From contig NZ_JABFAO010000004.1 in assembly GCF_017168235.1 (NCBI RefSeq), positions 587,641 to 651,640 on the forward strand: a DNA stretch of 64,000 bases, read 5' to 3'. Source of the stretch: Rhodococcus sp. KRD197. Its GTDB lineage: Bacteria > Actinomycetota > Actinomycetes > Mycobacteriales > Mycobacteriaceae. The notes under the pieces are model-generated. The model was not told where the DNA came from. It searched no databases and saw only the letters and a program-made list of their open reading frames with translations. Below, piece by piece: positions 57,312 to 64,000 of this stretch (positions are counted from its first letter, which is position 1; each line of letters starts with the position of its first letter). A program made the translations under genes and the position numbers.

Positions 57312-58604
57312 ATGACTGCAAGTGCGCCGAGACAAGGCAATCCCTGGGTCGCTGTTCGCCCTGGTGACGACGTCGATCTCCTCGCTCGCCGGGTCTCGAC
57401 CGCTCACCGCTCGTTCGTCGAGGACAGGTCGTCCTCCGGCAATGTTCGGTCGGTCATCCTCGACTCCTGGCTCCGTAGCCGGATCAAGGGAGTCGATCCG
57501 GATGGCGGTAGCGAGCAGCCCGCGCTCTCGGGCGCCGAATTGGATCGGTATCGCGACGCCCACCCCATGGCGATCATCCGGCCGGTCATCCGGAAGCTGC
57601 TCGTCGAGGATGCCGCCGAAACCGGACTACTGGTCGCCATCTCCGACGCGGACGGTCGGCTGCTGTGGGTCGAGGGCGATACCGCGGCGAAGGATCGTGC
57701 GTTGTCGATGAATTTCGCCGAGGGAACGGACTGGAGCGAGGAAAGCAAGGGCACCAACGCGCCCGGCACTGCCCTCGCCGTCGACCACTGCGTACAGATC
57801 TTCGCGGCCGAACACTTCACGCGCACGGTGCACGAGTGGAGTTGCTCCGCAGCTCCCGTGCACCACCCCACCAGCGGGCACATTCTCGGAGCGATCGACA
57901 TCACCGGCGGACCGCGCGTGGCCGTCCCCGAGGTGCTCTCGCTCATTCGGGCCACAGTGGCTGCCGCCGAGTCGGAACTGCGCGTGCACCTGATGAATTC
58001 ACCGAAGTCTTTGGGAGACACCGCGCCACGTCTCGAGGTCCTGGGCTCCGGGCGGGCAGGTCTGGTGCGCGGCAGCGGCCGCCTCCCGCTGTCGCAGCGG
58101 CACGCGGAGATATTGCTGCTGCTGGCCGATCATCCCGAAGGGCTCAGCTCCGACCATCTTGCGGTGTTGCTGGACGAACAGGAACTCGATTCGGTGACCA
58201 TCCGTGCGGAGATGTCGCGACTGCGCAAGACGTTCGGCTCCTCGGGACTTGCGTCGCGTCCCTACCGGCTGGTGGGGGAGCTGACCTCCGATGTCGGCGA
58301 TATCCGTCGTGCCTTGGATCGAGGAGACGTCGAGTCTGCGCTGCGCATCTACACCGGGCCGGTACTACCGGGTTCCTCGGCACCGGGCATCGAGGAGATC
58401 CGCGAGGAACTGCGTTCTCGGGTTCAGGCCGCGCTGCTGCGGGTCGGCGATCCGGTGCTGCTGGCGCAGTGGACGTCGTCCATCCACGGCCGCGCCGACA
58501 TCATCGCGTGGGAAGCCTACCGCTCGACGCTGAGCCGAGATTCTGCACTGTACGGCCAGGTCAGCGCCCGGATAGACCTTCTCGATCGGCAACTGGGCGT
58601 CTGA
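57312..58604 (+). CDS. GAF-domain transcriptional regulator (AcoR-like sensor, no AAA+ domain)
   Basis: A 430-residue regulator. The N-terminal part has the AcoR-like motif SVILDSWLRSRIKGVDPDG, a GAF domain (ETGLLVAISDADGRLLWVEG, EGTDWSEESKGTNAPGTALA, SCSAAPVHHPTSGHILGAID), and a C-terminal winged-helix-like domain (LSQRHAEILLLLADHPEGLS, TIRAEMSRLRKTFG). It lacks the sigma-54 ATPase of true AcoR. It lies 109 nt before the aldehyde dehydrogenase gene and presumably senses the aldehyde or alcohol. An AAGGGG site serves ATG 57312 or GTG 57309. Confidence 0.82.
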   Translation: MTASAPRQGNPWVAVRPGDDVDLLARRVSTAHRSFVEDRSSSGNVRSVILDSWLRSRIKGVDPDGGSEQPALSGAELDRYRDAHPMAIIRPVIRKLLVEDAAETGLLVAISDADGRLLWVEGDTAAKDRALSMNFAEGTDWSEESKGTNAPGTALAVDHCVQIFAAEHFTRTVHEWSCSAAPVHHPTSGHILGAIDITGGPRVAVPEVLSLIRATVAAAESELRVHLMNSPKSLGDTAPRLEVLGSGRAGLVRGSGRLPLSQRHAEILLLLADHPEGLSSDHLAVLLDEQELDSVTIRAEMSRLRKTFGSSGLASRPYRLVGELTSDVGDIRRALDRGDVESALRIYTGPVLPGSSAPGIEEIREELRSRVQAALLRVGDPVLLAQWTSSIHGRADIIAWEAYRSTLSRDSALYGQVSARIDLLDRQLGV

Positions 58605-58625
58605 GCTTTTCCTGCACGCGGTGCA

Positions 58626-58647
58626 GCAACGTAGATGCAACGTTGCA
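58626..58647. promoter_or_regulatory. TGCAACGTTGCA operator-like palindrome
   Basis: A perfect 12-bp palindrome TGCAACGTTGCA (58636-58647) is preceded by a direct half GCAACGT at 58626-58632. It lies 66 nt before the aldehyde dehydrogenase start, the natural binding place for the adjacent GAF regulator. Confidence 0.5.
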
Positions 58648-58713
58648 GACTCTAGTGTTCTGAATCACACACAGTCACATCGAAGCATGTGTTGATCAGG
58701 AGGAGTCACCAAG

Positions 58714-60237
58714 ATGACCGTCTACGCCCGTCCAGGTACCGCCGATTCCGTTATGTCCTTCCAGCCGCGTTACGAAAACTGGATCGGGGGCGAATGGGTG
58801 CCGCCGGTCAAGGGACAGTACTTCGAGAACCCCACCCCCGTTACCGGCGAGAACTTCTGCGAGGTTGCTCGTTCGACGTCCGAGGACATCGAACTCGCAC
58901 TCGATGCTGCACACGCAGCGGCACCCGCCTGGGGCAAGACGTCTCCAGCCGAGCGCGCAGTGATCCTCAACAAGATCGCCGATCGCATCGCCGAGAACCT
59001 CGAGTCAATCGCCCTTGCCGAGTCGTGGGACAACGGCAAGCCGATTCGCGAAACACTCAACGCCGACATCCCGCTGGCCGTCGACCACTTCCGCTACTTC
59101 GCCGGATGCATCCGTGCGCAGGAAGGCTCGCTGTCCCAGATCGACGAAGACACCGTGGCGTACCACTTCCACGAGCCCCTCGGCGTGGTCGGTCAGATCA
59201 TTCCTTGGAACTTCCCGATCCTCATGGCCGTCTGGAAGCTCGCCCCCGCGCTGGCGGCAGGAAACGCGATCGTCCTCAAGCCCGCAGAACAAACACCGGC
59301 ATCGATCCTGCACCTGATTTCGATCATCGGCGACCTCCTGCCGCCCGGAGTCCTCAACATCGTCAATGGATTCGGTGTGGAGGCCGGCAAGCCGCTCGCC
59401 TCGAGCCCTCGTATTTCGAAGATCGCGTTCACCGGTGAGACCACCACCGGACGACTGATCATGCAGTACGCCTCGCAGAACCTGATTCCGGTGACCCTGG
59501 AACTGGGCGGAAAGAGCCCCAACGTCTTCTTCTCCGATGTGCTCTCCGCCAACGACGACTACCAGGACAAGGCGCTCGAAGGCTTCACGATGTTCGCGCT
59601 CAACCAGGGCGAGGTCTGCACGTGCCCGTCGCGCTCGCTGATCCAGGCCGACATCTTCGACGAGTTCCTCGCTCTCGCCGCCATTCGTACCAAGGCCGTC
59701 CGTCAGGGTGATCCGCTCGACACCGAGACCATGATCGGTGCGCAGGCATCCAACGATCAGCTCGAGAAGATCCTCTCGTACATCGAGATCGGCAAGGGCG
59801 AGGGCGCTCAGGTCGTGACCGGCGGCGAGCGCGCACAGCTCGGCGGCGATCTCAACGGTGGTTACTATGTTCAGCCGACCATCTTCACCGGCAAGAACAA
59901 CATGCGCATCTTCCAGGAGGAGATCTTCGGACCGGTGGTGTCGGTGACCTCGTTCAAGGATTACGACGAGGCGATCTCGATCGCCAACGACACCCTCTAC
60001 GGGCTCGGTGCGGGCGTCTGGTCCCGTGACGGTGGCGTCGCGTACCGCGCTGGACGTGACATCCAGGCAGGCCGGGTGTGGACGAACACTTACCACCAGT
60101 ACCCCGCGCACGCAGCCTTCGGCGGGTACAAGCAGTCCGGCATCGGGCGCGAGAATCACAAGATGATGCTCGATCACTACCAGCAGACCAAGAACCTTCT
60201 CGTCAGCTACGCCCAGAAGGCTCAGGGCTTCTTCTGA
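58714..60237 (+). CDS. Aldehyde dehydrogenase, acetaldehyde type (ExaC/AldB-like)
   Basis: A 507-residue NAD(P)-dependent dehydrogenase. Cofactor region [20 protein letters not shown], catalytic Glu in [14 protein letters not shown], catalytic Cys in [16 protein letters not shown], and [13 protein letters not shown]. The extra Cys next to the nucleophile (CTC) is shared with acetaldehyde dehydrogenases. An AGGAGGAG ribosome site precedes the ATG. With the DUF779 gene overlapping its stop it forms the usual actinobacterial pair; it would oxidise the aldehyde made by the mycofactocin-linked alcohol dehydrogenase. Confidence 0.92.
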   Translation: MTVYARPGTADSVMSFQPRYENWIGGEWVPPVKGQYFENPTPVTGENFCEVARSTSEDIELALDAAHAAAPAWGKTSPAERAVILNKIADRIAENLESIALAESWDNGKPIRETLNADIPLAVDHFRYFAGCIRAQEGSLSQIDEDTVAYHFHEPLGVVGQIIPWNFPILMAVWKLAPALAAGNAIVLKPAEQTPASILHLISIIGDLLPPGVLNIVNGFGVEAGKPLASSPRISKIAFTGETTTGRLIMQYASQNLIPVTLELGGKSPNVFFSDVLSANDDYQDKALEGFTMFALNQGEVCTCPSRSLIQADIFDEFLALAAIRTKAVRQGDPLDTETMIGAQASNDQLEKILSYIEIGKGEGAQVVTGGERAQLGGDLNGGYYVQPTIFTGKNNMRIFQEEIFGPVVSVTSFKDYDEAISIANDTLYGLGAGVWSRDGGVAYRAGRDIQAGRVWTNTYHQYPAHAAFGGYKQSGIGRENHKMMLDHYQQTKNLLVSYAQKAQGFF

Positions 60238-60812
60238 TGAGCGACGGTCCGGCTTCGGCTCCGCCGTCGCGTCTACGGGCCACCGCCGAGGCGATGGAGC
60301 TACTCCGTCGCCTCGGCGGTATTCACGGGGAACTGATGATGCATCAGTCCGGTGGATGCTGCGACGGATCATCGCCGATGTGTTATCCCACAGGCGAATT
60401 CATTGTTGGAGACCGAGACGTGCTGCTGGGTCTGTTGGATCTGCGTCTCGGCGTCGGCGAAGTGTCGCAGTCCCTCCCCGAGGGTGCGGATGCGGTGCCG
60501 GTCTGGATCTCGGGCTCGCAGTTCGAGGCATGGAAACACACGCAGATGATCCTCGACGTCGTACCGGGCCGCGGATCAGGCTTCTCGTTGGAAGTGCCCG
60601 AGGGCCTTCGCTTCCTGAGCCGCGGAAGGGCCTTCACCGAGGACGAAACCGAGCTGCTTGCTCTCGACCCACCTCTGCTGGGCGCCGACTGGGAGCAGGG
60701 CCGCCGCCCGGCGGTGCCGGGTGAGGCCTCGGTGGTCGCCGAAGCTGCCGATGCCTGCCCGGTTCCGGGTTCCACACCACAACCGCCACTGGATGTGACA
60801 ATCACAACTTGA
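60237..60812 (+). CDS. DUF779 family protein
   Basis: A 191-residue protein whose first 130 residues are the DUF779 domain: FELLR-like MELLRRLGGIHGELMMHQSG, the Cys-rich GGCCDGSSPMCYPTGEFIVG and FSLEVPEGLRFLSRGRAFTE. The C-terminal 60 residues (PRRPAVPGEASVV region) are a poorly conserved extension. It overlaps the aldehyde dehydrogenase stop (TGATG), a conserved partnership; its Cys residues hint at metal or redox function. Role unknown. Confidence 0.85.
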   Translation: MSDGPASAPPSRLRATAEAMELLRRLGGIHGELMMHQSGGCCDGSSPMCYPTGEFIVGDRDVLLGLLDLRLGVGEVSQSLPEGADAVPVWISGSQFEAWKHTQMILDVVPGRGSGFSLEVPEGLRFLSRGRAFTEDETELLALDPPLLGADWEQGRRPAVPGEASVVAEAADACPVPGSTPQPPLDVTITT

Positions 60813-60917
60813 CGTAACTCTGCGTAGACAGATACCGGCCGTTCGTTGATTCTTGGACGGCAGAAATCGCATCGAAGTCTTTTCGGCGGTTCGGGTTTGT
60901 CTATGGCGGGGGCGTGC

Positions 60918-62552
60918 ATGGAAATCAGTCGCAGGCGATTGCTTCAAGCGAGCGCAATCATGGGGTTGGCCGGTGCGTCTTCGCTGCTGGCCGGTGGACG
61001 CCAGGTCGGCGCGGAACCTGTGCTCGGCGCGGCTTATCGGACGTTCGTCCCAGAGTTGTTCGACACGCCTCGTCGAGCGCCCGCGCACTCGGAAACGATC
61101 GTCATCGGGTCGGGCTTCGGTGCTGCCGTCGCGGCGCTGCGGCTTGCGGAGTCCGGTTCGGCGGTCACTGTGCTCGAACGTGGCGCGCAGTGGCCGCTCC
61201 ATCCTCGGCGCCAGGTCTTCGCCAACGATTTCGCGCCGGACGGGCGGGCGTTCTGGCGTCGAGGCGGACTCGCACCGTTGACTGGACTGCCCAAAGTGCC
61301 GACCGATCTGTTCGGCGGAGTTTTCGACGTCACCGAGCACGGCTCGATCGATGTATGGCGGGCAGCTGCCGTCGGCGGCGGGTCTGTGGTTTTCACCGGA
61401 GTCATGATCGCGCCGGAGCGCAGATTCTTCGACGCGGTCTTCGGTTCCACCGTCTCCTACGACGAGATGACTTCGATCTACTACCCGCGGGTGCGCTCGG
61501 CGTTGCGTTTGTCGACCATGCCCGAGGATGTCTATCGGTCCGTTCCGTTCACGCATTCGCGGATATGGGACGAGCAGGTTCGACTGGCGGGTTACTCGCC
61601 ATCACGAATCGACGGAATCTGGAACTGGGATGTGGTGCGCGCGGAGATCTCCGGGGCCTCGCGCCCATCCGCGATCGTCGGTGAATCGAACCTCGGCAAC
61701 TCGAACGGGGCCAAGTTCGATCTGACTCAGAACTACCTCGCCGATGCCCAGCGCACCTCTCGCGCAACGATTCACGCCAGACACGAGGTCACCTCGATCG
61801 GGCGTGCATCCGACGGCCGATACGTACTCGAAGTCGACGTTCTCGATCCCGCAGCCATCGCGGTCGAATCTCGTACCCTCACTTGCGATCGACTCTTTCT
61901 CGGTGCCGGATCGATGGGCACATCCGAGCTACTCGTCACAGCCCGGGACACCGGAGCATTGCCCCGGTTGAACGAGCACGTCGGGCAAGGTTGGGGAACC
62001 AACGGCGACGCCGCTCTCGTCCGCGGCATGAGTCCCGAGGGCAACGGACTGGTTCAGGCCTCGCCGTCGGCCTCGCGCATATTCGACGAGTCGGGAGCGC
62101 CAGTTACGCTGGAGAACTGGTATGTACCAGGCTCACCCATCGATATGTCTCTCATCGGATCTCTTGGAATGGTGCTCGATCCGACTCGCGGAGAGTTCGT
62201 CTACGACCGCGATACAGGCGCGACACGGTTGCGCTGGCCCGAACGCGGCAACAGCAATGTCGAAGAAGCGTTGCGCGCGGTACACACTCGGATCGCTCAC
62301 CGGTCCAACATCGGCGTCGGATTCCCGATGCTCGGTGTGCCCGACGTCAATGCGACCTTCACCGCCCACCCTCTCGGCGGTGCCGTACTGGGACGAGCAA
62401 CCGATGCGTTCGGTCGCGTGATCGGGTACGACGGTTTGTATGTCGTCGACGGTGCACTCGTTCCCGGTAGTACCGGAGCGGTCAATCCGTCTCTGACGAT
62501 TGCCGCTCTCGCGGAGCGAAACATCGAGGAGATCATCGCAAGCGGACGATGA
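60918..62552 (+). CDS. Cholesterol oxidase, Tat-exported GMC type
   Basis: A 544-residue flavoenzyme oxidising cholesterol to cholest-4-en-3-one with H2O2. The signal SRRRLLQASAIMGLAGASSL is twin-arginine type, so it acts outside the cell. FAD motif TIVIGSGFGAAVAALRLAES; VGGGSVVFTGVMIAPERRFF; FLGAGSMGTSELLVTARDTG; C-terminal TAHPLGGAVLGRATDAFGRV and GLYVVDGALVPGSTGAVNPS. I use ATG 60918 (MEISRRR) after a GGGGG run; ATG 60903 is in frame. It complements the kshB gene as a second sterol-catabolism element in the window. Confidence 0.9.
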   Translation: MEISRRRLLQASAIMGLAGASSLLAGGRQVGAEPVLGAAYRTFVPELFDTPRRAPAHSETIVIGSGFGAAVAALRLAESGSAVTVLERGAQWPLHPRRQVFANDFAPDGRAFWRRGGLAPLTGLPKVPTDLFGGVFDVTEHGSIDVWRAAAVGGGSVVFTGVMIAPERRFFDAVFGSTVSYDEMTSIYYPRVRSALRLSTMPEDVYRSVPFTHSRIWDEQVRLAGYSPSRIDGIWNWDVVRAEISGASRPSAIVGESNLGNSNGAKFDLTQNYLADAQRTSRATIHARHEVTSIGRASDGRYVLEVDVLDPAAIAVESRTLTCDRLFLGAGSMGTSELLVTARDTGALPRLNEHVGQGWGTNGDAALVRGMSPEGNGLVQASPSASRIFDESGAPVTLENWYVPGSPIDMSLIGSLGMVLDPTRGEFVYDRDTGATRLRWPERGNSNVEEALRAVHTRIAHRSNIGVGFPMLGVPDVNATFTAHPLGGAVLGRATDAFGRVIGYDGLYVVDGALVPGSTGAVNPSLTIAALAERNIEEIIASGR

Positions 62553-62769
62553 CATGAAAGACGGTGACTCGAAAACACCGGTAGCGAAATTCACGATTCC
62601 AACACGTCTGCCCCTACTTGCGAGCATCATGGACAGCGGCAGTTCCGAATCGCTCAGCGTTCGCCGTAATTCGCCCGTCATGTGTCCATGACCCGGCGCT
62701 TACACCGCGGGCCTATCTTGAGTCGATCGTTCAACCCGCAAGTAAGTATCTCGCTTCGAGAGGCCGGCA
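62553..62769 (+). other. Intergenic region cholesterol oxidase-permease
   Basis: 217 nt that should hold the permease promoter. I see no clear hairpin, operator dyad or small gene; an AGAGG ribosome site lies just before the permease ATG. Confidence 0.4.
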
Positions 62770-64000
62770 ATGTCCGTCGAAAAACCAGCAATCATCCATC
62801 ACGGCGGTGCCGACTCCCATGTGGAGGGCAGCGACTACCTGGCCAAACGTCAGTTGAAGAAAGGCACTGCCGGGTGGGTGCTGCTTGCCGGGCTCGGCGT
62901 CAGCTACGTCATCTCGGGTGACTACTCGGGGTGGAACTTCGGGTTGGAGCAAGGCGGGTTCGGCGGGCTCCTCATCGCCGCTGTGGTCATCGCAGCCATG
63001 TACCTGGCGATGGTCCTCGGTATGGCCGAGATGTCCTCGGCACTTCCGGCCGCCGGTGGCGGCTACACGTTCGCTCGAAGAGCGCTCGGTCCGTGGGGCG
63101 GATTCGCCACCGGCACGGCAATTCTCATCGAGTACGCGATCGCACCCGCGGCCATCGCGACGTTCATCGGGGCGTACGTCGAATCGCTCGGACTGTTCGG
63201 AATCACCGACGGTTGGTGGGTCTATCTTGCGGTGTACGCAATCTTCATCGGTATCCACTTGTCCGGTGCCGGCGAGGCATTGAAGATCATGTTCGTCATC
63301 ACCGCCATCGCGCTCGTCGGTTTGGTAATTTTCGCCTTCGCCGCCCTCGGTCAGTTCGAGGCATCGAACCTCACCGACATCGCGCCCGGCGACGCCGCCG
63401 GCGCGTCGGACTTCCTCCCGTTCGGTTACCTGGGTATCTGGGCTGCCGTTCCCTTCGCAATCTGGTTCTTCCTTGCCATCGAGGGTGTGCCCCTCGCTGC
63501 GGAGGAAGCGAAAGACCCGAGCAAGAACGTGCCGCGGGGCATCATCGCCGCGATGGTCATCCTGCTGATCACCGGTGCGACCGTATTGATCCTCGTCACG
63601 GGAGCCGGCGGGGCACAGGCGATGCAGGATTCGGGCAACCCACTCGTCGAGGCGCTCGGCGACGGGACGGCGGCGACGGTGGTCAACTACATCGGTCTGG
63701 CCGGACTGGTCGCGAGCTTCTTCTCGATCATGTACGCGTACTCGCGTCAATTGTTCGCGCTCTCGCGGGCCGGGTACCTGCCGAATGTCCTGTCGATCAC
63801 CAACTCACGCAAGGCGCCGACGCTCGCACTCGTCGTCCCCGGCGTCATCGGCTTCCTGCTCTCGCTCACCGGACAGGGCGCGATGCTGCTCAACATGGCC
63901 GTCTTCGGGGCCGCGGTGAGCTACGTTCTGATGATGGTCAGCCACATAGTGCTGCGCCGCCGCGAGCCGCACATGGAACGCCCGTACCGCACACCGGGAG
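62770..64000 (+). CDS. APC-family ethanolamine-type permease (5' part)
   Basis: 410 residues are visible and the frame is open at the right edge. The start (ATG 62770) follows an AGAGG site. Features: GTAGWVLLAGLGVSYVISGD and YSGWNFGLEQGGFGGLLIAA, LGMAEMSSALPAAGGGYTFA, FFLAIEGVPLAAEEAKDPSK with NVPRG, FSIMYAYSRQLFALSRAGYL and the ending RREPHMERPYRTPG. This matches ethanolamine permease (EutP/Eat) proteins. If ethanolamine ammonia-lyase genes follow outside the window, the acetaldehyde made would feed the aldehyde dehydrogenase at 58.7 kb. Confidence 0.88.
   Translation, partial: MSVEKPAIIHHGGADSHVEGSDYLAKRQLKKGTAGWVLLAGLGVSYVISGDYSGWNFGLEQGGFGGLLIAAVVIAAMYLAMVLGMAEMSSALPAAGGGYTFARRALGPWGGFATGTAILIEYAIAPAAIATFIGAYVESLGLFGITDGWWVYLAVYAIFIGIHLSGAGEALKIMFVITAIALVGLVIFAFAALGQFEASNLTDIAPGDAAGASDFLPFGYLGIWAAVPFAIWFFLAIEGVPLAAEEAKDPSKNVPRGIIAAMVILLITGATVLILVTGAGGAQAMQDSGNPLVEALGDGTAATVVNYIGLAGLVASFFSIMYAYSRQLFALSRAGYLPNVLSITNSRKAPTLALVVPGVIGFLLSLTGQGAMLLNMAVFGAAVSYVLMMVSHIVLRRREPHMERPYRTPG

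Noticed and set aside
59005-60372. 455-codon minus-strand frame opposite the aldehyde dehydrogenase
   Set aside because: Antisense artefact; the plus strand encodes an intact dehydrogenase.
62731-63750. 339-codon minus-strand frame opposite the permease
   Set aside because: The plus strand frame from 62770 is an unmistakable APC permease running off the window.

Overview
The window is high-GC DNA with dense, short-spaced genes, GTG starts, ATGA/GTGA overlaps, a mycofactocin cluster, a KstR-type operator, an FprB-type ferredoxin reductase and a DUF5709/DUF6131 gene pair. Together these point to a mycolic-acid actinobacterium, most likely Rhodococcus or a close relative. It looks chromosomal: I see no transposase, integrase, phage gene, CRISPR array, tRNA or rRNA.

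The left part (1-22.5 kb) is mostly housekeeping and catabolic genes. It runs: the 3' part of pobA, an AurF-like diiron oxygenase with its FprB-type reductase, idi, a gamma-butyrolactone-receptor-like TetR gene coupled to an acyl-CoA dehydrogenase gene, glgX, a GNAT gene, a degenerate EAL/DICT protein and an orphan six-helix membrane sensor half. It continues with a Gfo/Idh/MocA oxidoreductase, a DUF6131 gene, dps, terC (with a possible 13-residue leader peptide), a PucR-type regulator, an FAD amino-acid dehydrogenase with an Lrp regulator, a tyrosine phosphatase, a peroxiredoxin, an RlmG/RsmC-like methyltransferase, a DUF5709 gene and a Bax-inhibitor-1 family gene.

From 22.5 to 34.7 kb lie a thiolase, an SGNH hydrolase, cystathionine beta-synthase, glutaryl-CoA dehydrogenase, cystathionine gamma-synthase, an Asp/Glu racemase family gene and a five-gene peptide/metal-type ABC importer. 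A near-perfect palindrome of ArsR/SmtB style sits in front of the importer. Then comes kshB (34.7-35.8 kb) behind a perfect KstR-type operator.

The most coherent system spans 36-60.8 kb: mycofactocin production and use. It begins with an iron-dependent alcohol dehydrogenase of the methanol/ethanol:acceptor type, a sensor kinase and a response regulator. These are followed by mftM and mftR on the minus strand, and mftA, mftB, mftC and two tandem mftD genes on the plus strand. An 8.7-kb stretch separates mftD from mftE. It holds two catabolic modules: an IclR regulator and APC permease divergent from a Tat-exported flavin amine oxidase and a RidA lipoprotein; and a GntR, NCS1 permease, hydantoin-type racemase and small kinase operon. 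mftE, mftF and mftG follow, then a GAF-domain regulator, an acetaldehyde-type aldehyde dehydrogenase and a DUF779 gene. Read together: alcohol goes to aldehyde through the mycofactocin-linked dehydrogenase, MftG reoxidises the cofactor, and the aldehyde goes to acid. The window ends with a Tat-exported cholesterol oxidase and the start of an ethanolamine-type permease, which would feed the same acetaldehyde step.

The main items worth a second look are the duplicated mftD, the split mft cluster, the exported oxidase/RidA pair, a dispersed 21-24-bp-arm palindrome found twice between convergent genes, and several unusually clean operator-like palindromes.
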